Source: Aquarana catesbeiana
Lineage: Eukaryota > Chordata > Amphibia > Anura > Ranidae
DNA length: 64,000 bases
Reading direction: 5' to 3'
NCBI RefSeq assembly: GCF_042186555.1
Contig: NC_133335.1
Span: 173,039,919-173,103,918 of the forward strand
The notes beneath the pieces were generated by a model. That model was given only the letters and a program-made list of their open reading frames with translations, ran no database searches and was not told the DNA's origin. Positions 55,741 through 64,000 of this stretch are shown one piece after another. Every line of letters starts with the position of its first letter. The first letter of the stretch is position 1. A program made the translations under genes and the position numbers.

Positions 55741-57326
55741 CAGTGGGGCAAAAAAGTATTTAGTCAGCCACCAATTGTGCAAGTTCTCCCACTTAAAAAC
55801 ATGAGAGAGGCCTGTAATTGTCATCATAGGTATACCTCAACTATGAGCGACAAAATGTGGAAACAAATCCAGACAATCACATTGTCTGATTTTTGAAAGA
55901 ATTTATTTGCAAATTATGGTGGAAAATAAGTATTTTGTCAATATCAAAAGTTCATCTCAATACTTTGTTATATATCCTTTGTTGGCAATGACAGAGGTCA
56001 AACGTTTTCTGTAAGTCTTCACAAGGTTGTCACACACTGTTGCTGGTATGTTGGCCTCCATTCCTCCATGCAGATGTCCTCTAGAGCAGTGACGTTTTGG
56101 GGCTGTCGCTGGGCAACACGGACTTTCAACTCCCTCCAAAGGTTTTCTATGGGGTTGAGATCTGGAGACTGGCTAGGCCACTCCAGGACCTTGAAATGCT
56201 TCTTACGAAGCCACTCCTTCATTGCCCGGGCGGTGTGTTTGGGATCATTGTCATGCTTAAAGACCCAGCCACGTTTCATCTTCAATGCCCTTGCTGATAG
56301 GAGGAGGTTTGCACTCAAAATCTCACGGTACATGGCCCCATTCATTCTTTCATGTACACGGATCAGTCATCCTGTTCCCTTTGCAGAGAAACAGCCCCAA
56401 AGCATGATGTTGCCACCTCCATGCTTCACAGTAGGTATGGTGTTCTTTGGTTGCAACTCAGCATTCTCTCCCCTTCAAACATGACGAGTTGTGTTTCTAC
56501 CAAACAGTTCTACTTTGGTTTCATCTGACCATATGACATTCTCCCAATCCTCTTCTGGATCATCCAAATGCTCTCTAGCAAACCTCAGACGGGCCCGGGC
56601 ATGTACTGGCTTAAGCAGGGGGACATGTCTGGCACTGCAGGATCTGAGTCCCTGGCGGCGTAGTGTGTTACTGATGGTAGCCTTTGTTATGTTGGTCCCA
56701 GCTCTCTGCAGGTCATTCACTAGGTCCCCCCGCATGGTTCAGGGATTTTTGCTCACCGTTCTTGTGATCATTTTGACCCCACGGGATGAGATCCTGTGTG
56801 GAGCCCCAGATCGAGGGAGATTATCAGTGGTCTTGTATGTGTTCCATTTTCTAATTATTGCTCTCATGGTTGATTTCTTCACACCAAGCTGCTTGCCTAT
56901 TGCAGATTCAGTCTTCCCAGCCTGGTGCAGGTCTACAATTTTGTTTCTGGTGTCCTTCAACAGCTCTTTGGTCTTCACCATAGTGGAATTTGGAGTGTGA
57001 CTGTTTGAGGTTGTGGATAGGTGTCTTTTATACTGATAACAAGTTCAAACAGGTGTCATTAATACAGGTAATGGGTGGAGGACAGAGGAGGCTCTTAAAG
57101 AAGAAGATACAGGTCTGTGAGAGCCAGAAATCTTGCTTGCTTCTAGGTGACCAAATACTTATTTTCCACCATAATTTGCAAATAAATTCTTTCAAAAATC
57201 AGACAATGTGATTGGATTTGTTTCCACATAGTTGAGGTATACCTATGATGACAATTACAGGCCTCTCATCTTTTTAAATGGGAGAACTTGCACAATTGGT
57301 GGCTGACTAAATACCTTTTTGCCCCA

Positions 57327-57329
<3 letters not shown>
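55741..57329 (-). mobile_element. Tc1-like transposon, inactive
   Basis: 1589 bp, TA on both sides (55739-55740, 57330-57331). Long inverted repeats (about 55741-55937 and 57149-57329) start CAGTGGGGCAAAAAAGTATT. They differ by small indels. The transposase is on the minus strand and dead. Confidence 0.92.
56019..56981 (-). pseudogene. Tc1-like DD34E transposase, three TGA stops
   Basis: Starts MVKTKELLKDTRNKIVDLHQ with a paired-like helix-turn-helix (AIGKQLGVKKSTMRAIIRKW), then a second HTH and the first catalytic Asp in VIWSDETKVEL. The second Asp is in HDNDPKHTA and the Glu in LNPIENLW, 34 residues apart. In-frame TGA codons occur near 56736, near 56478 and near 56366. All catalytic residues remain, so inactivation is by stops only. 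Confidence 0.9.

Positions 57330-57331
<2 letters not shown>

Positions 57332-57380
<49 letters not shown>
57332..57380. repeat. (AT)n microsatellite
   Basis: About 24 TA units directly beside the Tc1 right end. Confidence 0.95.
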
Positions 57381-57384
<4 letters not shown>

Positions 57385-57388
57385 TTGC

Positions 57389-57780
57389 TTATGTCGTTCC
57401 CTCCAATACCGAACAGCCAAACTGCACTTTGGTTAAGGCCGCGGGGTCCACTTTATAGTGGCTCAAGAACGTATTGAAGGTCGCCCACATTGCGGCTCTA
57501 CAGATTAGTTCAGTGGTGACCCCTCGGAAATCTGCCCATGATGCCGCCATCCCCCGGGTGGATTGAGTCCTAAGCTCCACTGGGGGTTCCAGATTCTTTG
57601 CAGTATAAGCTCTCCGTATGACCTTAACAAGCCACAATGCCAGTGTCCTTGTGGACGCCGCCAGCCCTTTTCTACCTCCTTCTGGAATGACGAACAGATT
57701 TTCTGTTCTTCTAAAGGATGCTGTCATCTCTATGTAGATTTTAAGATGACCCAGACTGTGCGGTGCTTCTGATGCTTCTG
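57389..57780 (-). pseudogene. DIRS tyrosine recombinase, C-terminal part
   Basis: Frame with RRTENLFVIPEGGRKGLAAS, LALWLVKVIRRAY, TQSTRGMAASWADFRG, ICRAAMWA and FLSHYKVD. It fits the C-terminal catalytic half of DIRS recombinases: Arg in STRG and Tyr in SHY. The position usually holding His before STR appears to be Gln (TQSTR). Cut at 57781 by the hAT-type element; the reading resumes beyond 61562. Confidence 0.8.
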
Positions 57781-58254
57781 CAGGGCCGGTCCCAGGCGGG
57801 TGCACGGGGTGCAGTGCACCCAGGCGCCAGAGAGGTGGGGGCGCTGAAGCGCCAGAGTGCTCCCCTCCCTCCTCCTCCTCCCCTCCGTGTCCAGAAGTAG
57901 CCCTGCCTGCAGCAGCTCACCGCCGCAGAGCAGCCGCGCCAGCGCCGCTGTGCTTTACATTGCTAGAGCCTGTCCCCCCTCCCTCCTCCTCCTGTCAGAG
58001 GAGAGCAGCCGCCGGAGATCGGAGCGGCTGGTCTCTGTGTTGAGAGAGACCAGCCGTGCAGTGACTTCGCTGGGGGGAGGGGGGCGGCCCGTGCCTGCAG
58101 CCTGACACAGGTTCTCTCCACTCTCCTCCGCTCTGTCTCTCACTCCCGCCTAAGCTGCTGCCTGCAGCCTGTCTCGTTCTGTTCTTCACCCGGGCGGCGC
58201 GGCTGCACACTGTCCTCTCTAGCTGCTGCCCGGGTGTTAATGTGTCTGTCTGTA

Positions 58255-59290
58255 CTGATAGAGGGAGGTTTGTCCCTGGGGCGGTCTGTACTAATGGGGG
58301 GGTTGTCCTGGGGGGCGGTCTGTACTAATGGGGGGTTGTCCTGGGGGGTCTGTACTAATGGGGGGGTTGTCCTGGGGGGTCTGTACTAATGGGGGGGTTG
58401 TCCTGGGGGGTCTGTACTAATGGGGGGGTTGTCCTGGGGGGTCTGTACTAATGGGGGGGTTGTCCTGGGGGTCTGTACTAATGGGGGTTGTCCTGGGGGT
58501 CTGTACTAATGGGGGGGTTGTCCTGGGGGGTCTGTACTAATGGAGGGGGAGTTGTCTTGGGGGGGTCTGTACTAATGGAGGGGGGATTTGTCCTGGGGGG
58601 TTTGTACTAATGGAGGGGGGTTGTTCTGGGGGGTCTGTACTAATGGAGGGGGGTGTTTGTCTGGGGGGTCTGTACTAATGGAGGGGGGTTTGTCCTGGTG
58701 GGGGGTCTGTACTAATGGAGGGGGGTTTGTCCTGGTGGGGGGTCTGTACTAATGAAGGGGGGATTTGTCCTGTGGGGGTCTGTACTAGTGGAGGGGGGGT
58801 TCTCCTGGGGGGTCTGTAGTAATGGAGGGGGTTTGTCCTGGGGGGTCTGTACTAATGGAGGGGGGGTTTGTCCTGGGGGGGTCTGTACTAATGGAGGGGG
58901 GGTTTGTCCTGGGGGGTCTGTACTAATGAAGGGGGGATTTGTCCTGTGGGGGTCTGTACTAGTGGAGGGGGGTTCTCCTAGGGGGTCTGTACTAATGGAG
59001 GGGGTTTGCCCTGGGGGTCTGTAGTAATAGAGGGGGGGTTTGTCCTGGGGGTCTGTACTAATGGAGGGGGGTTGTCCTGGGGGGGTCTGTACTAATGAAG
59101 GGGAGCTTTGTCCTGGGGGGGGGATCTGTACTAATGGAGGGGGGGTTGTCCTGGTGGGGGTCTACTAATAGAGGGGGGGTGGTTTGTCCTGGGGGGGTCT
59201 ATACTGATGAAGGGGGGTCTGTACTGAGAGAGGGGTTTATACTTAGTGGGGGTCTATACTTAGTGGAGGGAGGTCTGTACTGAGGGGCGA
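58255..59290 (+). repeat. 31-34 bp G-rich minisatellite
   Basis: Units on GGTCTGTACTAATGG followed by runs of 4-8 G, TTTGTCC, TGGGG. Variable unit length due to the G runs. The Gly-rich frame 58752-59024 is an artefact. Confidence 0.9.
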
Positions 59291-59310
59291 CTAAAGTTGG
59301 TGGAAGGAGG

Positions 59311-59883
59311 GTGACACCATGTTATACCGCACCTGGTGACACCAACCCTAGTGACGTCACTGCAGCTGCAGGCTCTTCTTTCGCCCCTTCCCCTCCCTCT
59401 CCCTCTCCTCCGCACGTGCACTGCTATACTAGTGAGCGGCACTGGCCAGCACAGCCTCCCACTATGTTTCTTCCCCCACCTTCATATCAGCCAGGGAAAA
59501 ATAGAATAGAAAAAGGAGAAGAGGATTGTGGGACATGTAGTCCCGAGGACTGGCAGCCCCACTGTAACACGGAAACTGCAGTCCACACAGCAGGCTCAGC
59601 TGAATGGGAGAGAGAGAGAGATACAGGAGCCTGGGAAAGCTTTCAGGGAAGTACACCCAGGACTCCAGAGGGAGAGGGCAGTGCTCAGGGAACACCATCA
59701 GAGAGGAAACCCCGCTGCCCTGCGCCACCAGAGGGAAAGCCACACAGCCTGGTGCCATCCCTGGCGGAGAAAGGAATGGAGTCATTGCCAGAATACAGAT
59801 CTGGGTGCTACCCAGCGGAGTCACCACAGGCAATTCAGAGTGAGCTTACTCCTGATCAGAGGAACCATCGCTGGGTCAGGTGA
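59311..59883 (+). other. exon-like open frame with splice donor inside the hAT element
   Basis: 190 codons, Pro/Ser/Glu-rich, no recognised domain. TGACGTCA (CRE) lies at about 59353-59360 within it. The frame ends near CGCTGGGTCAG|GTGAGAGG. Could be a captured host exon or chance. Confidence 0.3.
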
Positions 59884-59929
59884 GAGGGCCAATCGGCCAT
59901 TATCTACCAATGTCCATAGGAACTGCAAT

Positions 59930-61285
59930 CTCTGACCATCTCCTGTATTATATCTGCAGTCTCTGAACTTCTCTTGTATCATGTCTGCAGTCTCTGACCA
60001 TCTCCTGTATCATGTCTGCAGTCTCTGATCATCTCCTGTACTATGTCTGCAGTCTCTGATCATCTCCTGTACTATGTCTGCAGTCTCTGATCATCTCCTG
60101 TACTATGTCTGCAGTCTCTGATCATCTCCTGTACTATGTCTGCAGTCTCTGATCATCTCCTGTACTATGTCTGCAGTCTCTGACCATCTCCTGTATTATA
60201 TCTGCAGTCTCTGACCTTCTCTTGTACCATGTCTGCAGTCTCTGATCATCTCCTGTACCATGTCTGCAGTCTCTGACCACCTCCTGTACTATGTCTGCAG
60301 TCTCTGACTGTCTCTTGTACCATGTCTACAGTCTCTGATCGTCTCTTGTATCATGTCTACAGTCTCTGATCATCTCCTTTACTATGTCTGCAGTCTCTGA
60401 CCATCTCCTGTACTATGTCTGCAGTCTCTGACCATCTCCTGTACTATGTCTGCAGTCTCTGATCGTCTCCTGTACTATGTCTACAGTCTCTGATCATCTC
60501 CTGTACCACGTCTGCAGTCTCTGATAATCTCCTTTATTATGTCTGCAGTCTCTGATCATCTCCTGTACTATGTCTGCAGTCTCTGATCATCTCCTGTATT
60601 ATGTCTGTAGTCTCTGATCATCTCCTGTACCATGTCTGCAGTCTCTGATCATCTCCTGTACCATGTCTGCAGTCTCTGAAAATCTCCTGTACCATGTCTG
60701 CAGTCTCTGATCATCTCCTGTACTATGTCTGCAGTCTCTGATCATCTCCTGTACTATGTCTGCAGTCTCTGATCATCTCCTGTACTATGTCTGCAGTCTC
60801 TGATCATCTCCTGTACTATGTCTGCAGTCTCTGATCATCTCCTGTACTATGTCTGCAGTCTCTGATCATCTCCTGTATTATGTCTGTAGTCTCTGATCAT
60901 CTCCTGTACCATGTCTGCAGTCTCTGATCATCTCCTGTACCATGTCTGCAGTCTCTGAAAATCTCCTGTACCATGTCTGCAGTCTCTGATCATCTCCTGT
61001 ACTATGTCTGCAGTCTCTGATCATCTCCTGTACTATGTCTGCAGTCTCTGATCATCTCCTGTACTATGTCTGCAGTCTCTGATCATCTCCTGTACTATGT
61101 CTGCAGTCTCTGATCATCTCCTGTACCATGTCTGCAGTCTCTGATCATCTCCTGTACCATGTCTGCAGTCTCTGATCATCTCCTGTACTATGTCTGCAGT
61201 CTCTGATCATCTCCTGTACTATGTCTGCAGTCTCTGTCCAGCTCTTGTATCATGTCTGCAGTCTTTGACTGTATCCTGTATTATG
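59930..61285 (+). repeat. 31-bp minisatellite with 279-bp higher-order unit
   Basis: About 43 units on CTCTGATCATCTCCTGTAC and TATGTCTGCAG. A marked variant (GAAAATCTCC) recurs at 60678 and 60957, 279 bp or nine units apart, with matching neighbours. Confidence 0.93.
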
Positions 61286-61562
61286 TCTGGGGACTCTTTC
61301 TAACAGAAGCCCTCTCTGTGTGGATCAGAGAGACTCCCCTCCAGGTCTCATTAGTGTTCTCTCTTCCTGTATTTTCTTTATTGTTAAGAGATCATGGGAG
61401 GATTTCAGGGTAACAAAGACTTCTTAGGGGAGCAGCTCTGTATTTGAGTCGTTGCCATAGAATCATTTGTAAAGGGGTGGAGTTGGTAAGATGACCACGC
61501 CCATGTGGGGGCGCCAGAAATATTTCTGCACCCAGGCGCCGGTGACCCTAGGATCGGCCCTG

Positions 61563-62307
61563 TGCTTCTGTCTGGAATGTTGGGAGTACTATTTCCTGAT
61601 TTCGAAGGAATGGTGTATTGATTTTAGGCCTGTAGTGTGGAAGGGTTTGTAATACTACTCTGGCTGTCAGGTGGCAGCAGTATGGTGGTTTGTAGCCTAA
61701 GGCTTGTATGTCTGACACCCTCCTTCCTGAGGTGATTGCCGTGAGAAATACTGCTTTTGAGGAGACGTTCCATAATGATGTAGTCTGCCCTCCCTCGAAG
61801 GGGGCTTGTGATAGTAAGTCCAATACTATTTGGAGATCCCATGGTGGAACAGATTGTTCTGCGGGACGAATTCTCGCACATGCCTTTAAGAACTGACAGA
61901 TTAGACACCGTGAGGCCCACTTAACTCCTGTTAATGTTGCCAGGGCTGAAATGTGTACCTTCAGTGTACCTGTACCCTTTATCTAGACCCATTTGGAGGA
62001 AGTTCAGTACTTGCGGATCCTGTGGCGCTTGGGGTTTCTCCTGGGTTTCTGCAAAGGATTTGAACTTTTCCTAGATCCTCAAGTAGGTCTGGTTAATAGT
62101 GGGCGCTCTCGCATCTAACAGTGTTTTTACCACTGCTGCCAAGTACCCTGCTTTTTCTAACCTTCTCCCTTCAGCCTCCAGGCTGCTAAGTGTAGAACTC
62201 CTGGGTCTGCATGTACTACCCGACCCTGCTGTAGTAGGTTTGGTATGTGGTTCCACCGCCAAGTACTGCAGTAACGGAAACCACAGCCTGCGTGACCATA
62301 CTGTCAC
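61563..62307 (-). pseudogene. DIRS tyrosine recombinase, N-terminal and central part
   Basis: Segments at 62071-62307 (RRLEKAGYLAAVVKTLLDAR) and 61570-61823 (KAVFLTAITSGRRVSDIQAL, carrying the first catalytic Arg) lie in different frames, so indels separate them. The 61570 side adjoins the hAT insertion, beyond which the C-terminal part continues. Confidence 0.7.
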
Positions 62308-62514
62308 TCCTGGTTGTGTTCTTATTCTGTTGAGTAGCCTGAAGATTAGCGCAATCGGAGGAAAGCTATATGCTAGTCTGCACTCCCATCTGGCGTTGAG
62401 AGCATCTGCTGCTTCCGCTTCCAGGAACCTTGCTCTTTACAGAAAACGCCTGCACTTCATATTGACTGCGGTTGCCATTAGATCCAGGTCTGGGTACCCC
62501 CACTGTTTGCATAT

Positions 62515-62835
62515 TCAGTGGAAGACCGACTGGTTCAGGGACCACTCAATGGGGTCTAGTGATTTCCTGCTCAGGGTGTCCGCATCAAAGCTCTGCAGGG
62601 CTGGGATGTAGACCAACGAAAGGTGGGTTAGGTTTTGTTGCGCCCACCCAATTATCGGTGTTACTTCGGTCAGTAGTGACCGACTTCGCGTCCTTCCTTG
62701 TCTCCTCACATAAGTGACTGCCGCCCTGTTGTCCATCTGGATGACTACGTTTCTCCCTTGAATCTGTGTGTAAAATGCTTTTAGTGCACAGAGGGCTGCC
62801 CTCAGCTCTATCACATTGGAGACCCTCCTTTGCCT
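62515..62835 (-). pseudogene. DIRS RNase H domain
   Basis: IELRAALCALKAFYTQIQG, VIQMDNRAAVTYV, GRTRSRSLLTEV and FDADTLSR match the RNase H that follows RT in DIRS elements (Glu, Asp and Asp active-site positions visible). The upstream RT is missing, replaced from 62849. The listed GTG start is only where the frame opens; the true protein would have begun in RT. Confidence 0.75.
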
Positions 62836-63136
62836 GTGTCTCCATTAGGGATGAGCTTCGTGTTCGAGTCGAACCCATGTTCGACTCGAACATCGGCTGT
62901 TCGCCCGTTCGCCGAATTGCGAACGATATGGGCCGTTCGCGCCAAATTCGTGTGGCGCGTCACGGCCCATAATTCACTGCGGCATGGCAGTGCATTGCTT
63001 GCTGATGATTGGCCAAGCATGCACTATGACCCGCATGCTTGACCAATCACAGCGCCGCCTGAACAGAGAGCCATAATTGGCCAAAGCCAAGGAGGCTTTG
63101 GCCAATTATGGCTCAGGGGATTTAGTACACGCCCCA

Positions 63137-63146
63137 CACTATATAA
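63137..63146 (+). promoter_or_regulatory. TATA-like box
   Basis: ACTATATAAGG sits downstream of the 63068-63114 hairpin and about 60 nt before the (GA)n run at 63195. Consistent with a pol II promoter of the element; not proven. Confidence 0.45.
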
Positions 63147-63359
63147 GGCCGCCTGCACGGCGGCCCTGTGTAGTGTGTGTTCCGGCGTTCATTGAGAGAG
63201 AGAGAGAGACAGACAGTGTCATTTGATTTGAGTTAGATAGATTAGGCAGAACAGTCAGTCAGTTAGCTGCACTTACAGTGTATTGTGTATATATATGCAT
63301 CCCAGGTGTTGCATATATATATATACACTGTATTCAGTTTAGCTAGATCCGTTCCTGTT

Positions 63360-64000
63360 ATCTTCTAGACTATTTACATTTAGTGCAGTGCGTCCTGCTC
63401 ACAGTGTTCAGCTAGATCCGTTCCTGTTATCTTCCTACTGACAGGCAGGCTTGTCTGGTTACAGTATATAAAGCTACCTGAAGAAAATTACTGGTGTTCT
63501 ATTTGATCCTATTAGTACCACGGTCAGGCAGCTAGACTATTTACATTTAGTACAGTGCGTCCTGCTCACAGTGTTCAGCTAGATCCGTTCCTGTTATCTT
63601 CCTACTGACAGGCAGGCTTGTCTGGTTACAGTATATAAAGCTACCTGAAGAAAATTACTGGTGTTCTATTTGATCCTATTAGTACCACGGTCAGGCAGCT
63701 AGACTATTTACATTTAGTACAGTGCGTCCTGCTCACAGTGTTCAGCTAGATCCGTTCCTGTTATCTTCCTACTGACAGGCAGGCTTGTCTGGTTACAGTA
63801 TATAAAGCTACCTGAAGAAAATTACTGGTGTTCTATTTGATCCTATTAGTACCACGGTCAGGCAGCTAGACTATTTACATTTAGTACAGTGCGTCCTGCT
63901 CACAGTGTTCAGCTAGATCCGTTCCTGTTATCTTCCTACTGACAGGCAGGCTTGTCTGGTTACAGTATATAAAGCTACCTGAAGAAAATTACTGGTGTTC
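63360..64000 (+). repeat. 167-bp tandem repeat
   Basis: GTGTTCAGCTAGATCCG recurs at 63404, 63571, 63738 and 63905, an exact 167-bp step, continuing off the right edge. Each unit contains GTATATAAAG. Copies are nearly identical. Confidence 0.93.

Larger units (their letters stand above)
57781..61562. mobile_element. hAT-type non-autonomous element packed with minisatellites
   Basis: Ends CAGGGCCGGTCCCAGGCG and (reverse) CAGGGCCGATCCTAGG; 8-bp target duplication TGCTTCTG (57773-57780, 61563-61570). Subterminal GTGCACCCAGGCGCC and its inverse near 61530. Inside are GC-rich sequence, a 31-34 bp minisatellite, an exon-like segment, and a 31-bp minisatellite. No transposase. TSD size and CAG ends support hAT. 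Confidence 0.88.
55380..62848 (-). mobile_element. DIRS-type retrotransposon, broken and nested
   Basis: Minus-strand order RNase H (62515-62835), tyrosine recombinase (61563-62307, then 57389-57772), then an end region with inverted repeats (55392-55443 and 55565-55614). This is the DIRS layout with no integrase. A Tc1 element (55741-57329) and a hAT-type element (57781-61562) interrupt it. The RT and gag side is lost where another repeat begins at 62849. The left boundary is approximate. Confidence 0.65.
62849..64000 (+). mobile_element. start of an unclassified repeat element
   Basis: Opens TTAGGGATGAGCTTCGTG with TTCGAGTCGAAC inverted motifs. It includes a perfect 21-bp stem (63068-63088 with 63094-63114), a CACTATATAAGG box, a (GA)n run and a 167-bp tandem repeat. 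It truncates the DIRS element. It looks like a 5' regulatory region; the family is unknown and the rest lies beyond the window. Confidence 0.5.

Noticed and set aside
56068..57000. Plus-strand frames of 138 and 169 codons over the Tc1 element
   Set aside because: Reverse-strand shadows of the transposase, which is clear on the minus strand.
1..64000. tRNA, rRNA or other structured RNA genes
   Set aside because: Only retroelement primer-site matches to tRNA ends were seen; no complete cloverleaf or rRNA segment was recognised by eye.

Overview
The window looks like intergenic DNA from a large vertebrate genome, most likely an anuran amphibian and probably ranid-like. This rests on recognising the repeat families (Tx1-like L1, Ty3/gypsy, Ty1/copia, DIRS with a tyrosine recombinase, Tc1, hAT-like elements, PIF-like MITEs, many minisatellites); no marker gene confirms it. 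I find no intact host gene, no RNA gene and no CRISPR. Nearly all open frames are transposon proteins, antisense shadows of them, or minisatellites that stay open by chance.

Layout. 1-2.97 kb: tandem repeats and dispersed hairpin repeats. 2.98-40.18 kb: a decayed, minus-strand copia element whose 3' LTR is split by about 36 kb of nested insertions. From outside in these are a GGGTTGATTT MITE; a hAT-like foldback element (3262-10864) holding a full-length L1 with two intact ORFs (3736-9678); and a second inserted block (10873-39182) carrying a 28-bp minisatellite with four minus-strand gypsy copies. 40.4-43.8 kb: a duplicated segment, a mariner-type MITE and a second minisatellite-bearing element. 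44.9-46.15 kb: a ZMYM1-like hAT transposase pseudogene cut by other repeats. 47.2-51.2 kb: a MITE interrupted by a 5'-truncated L1 that itself holds a foldback element and a PIF-like MITE. 52.3-53.9 kb: minisatellites. 55.4-62.85 kb: a minus-strand DIRS-type element broken by a dead Tc1 and by a 3.8-kb hAT-type element loaded with minisatellites. 62.85-64 kb: start of another repeat with a TATA-like box and a 167-bp tandem repeat.

The strongest observation is the gypsy cluster. Target-site duplications and shared variants indicate two independent insertions (A, 11765-16580, TSD CAATG; B, 31240-35986, TSD CATGT) in the same minisatellite. The two middle copies are chimeras with B-type left ends and A-type right ends, with crossover intervals that can be narrowed to about 95 and 460 bp. 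Successive unequal crossovers explain the tandem cluster with its 6.43-kb unit.

The L1 at 3736-9678 is the only element that looks intact enough to be mobile.
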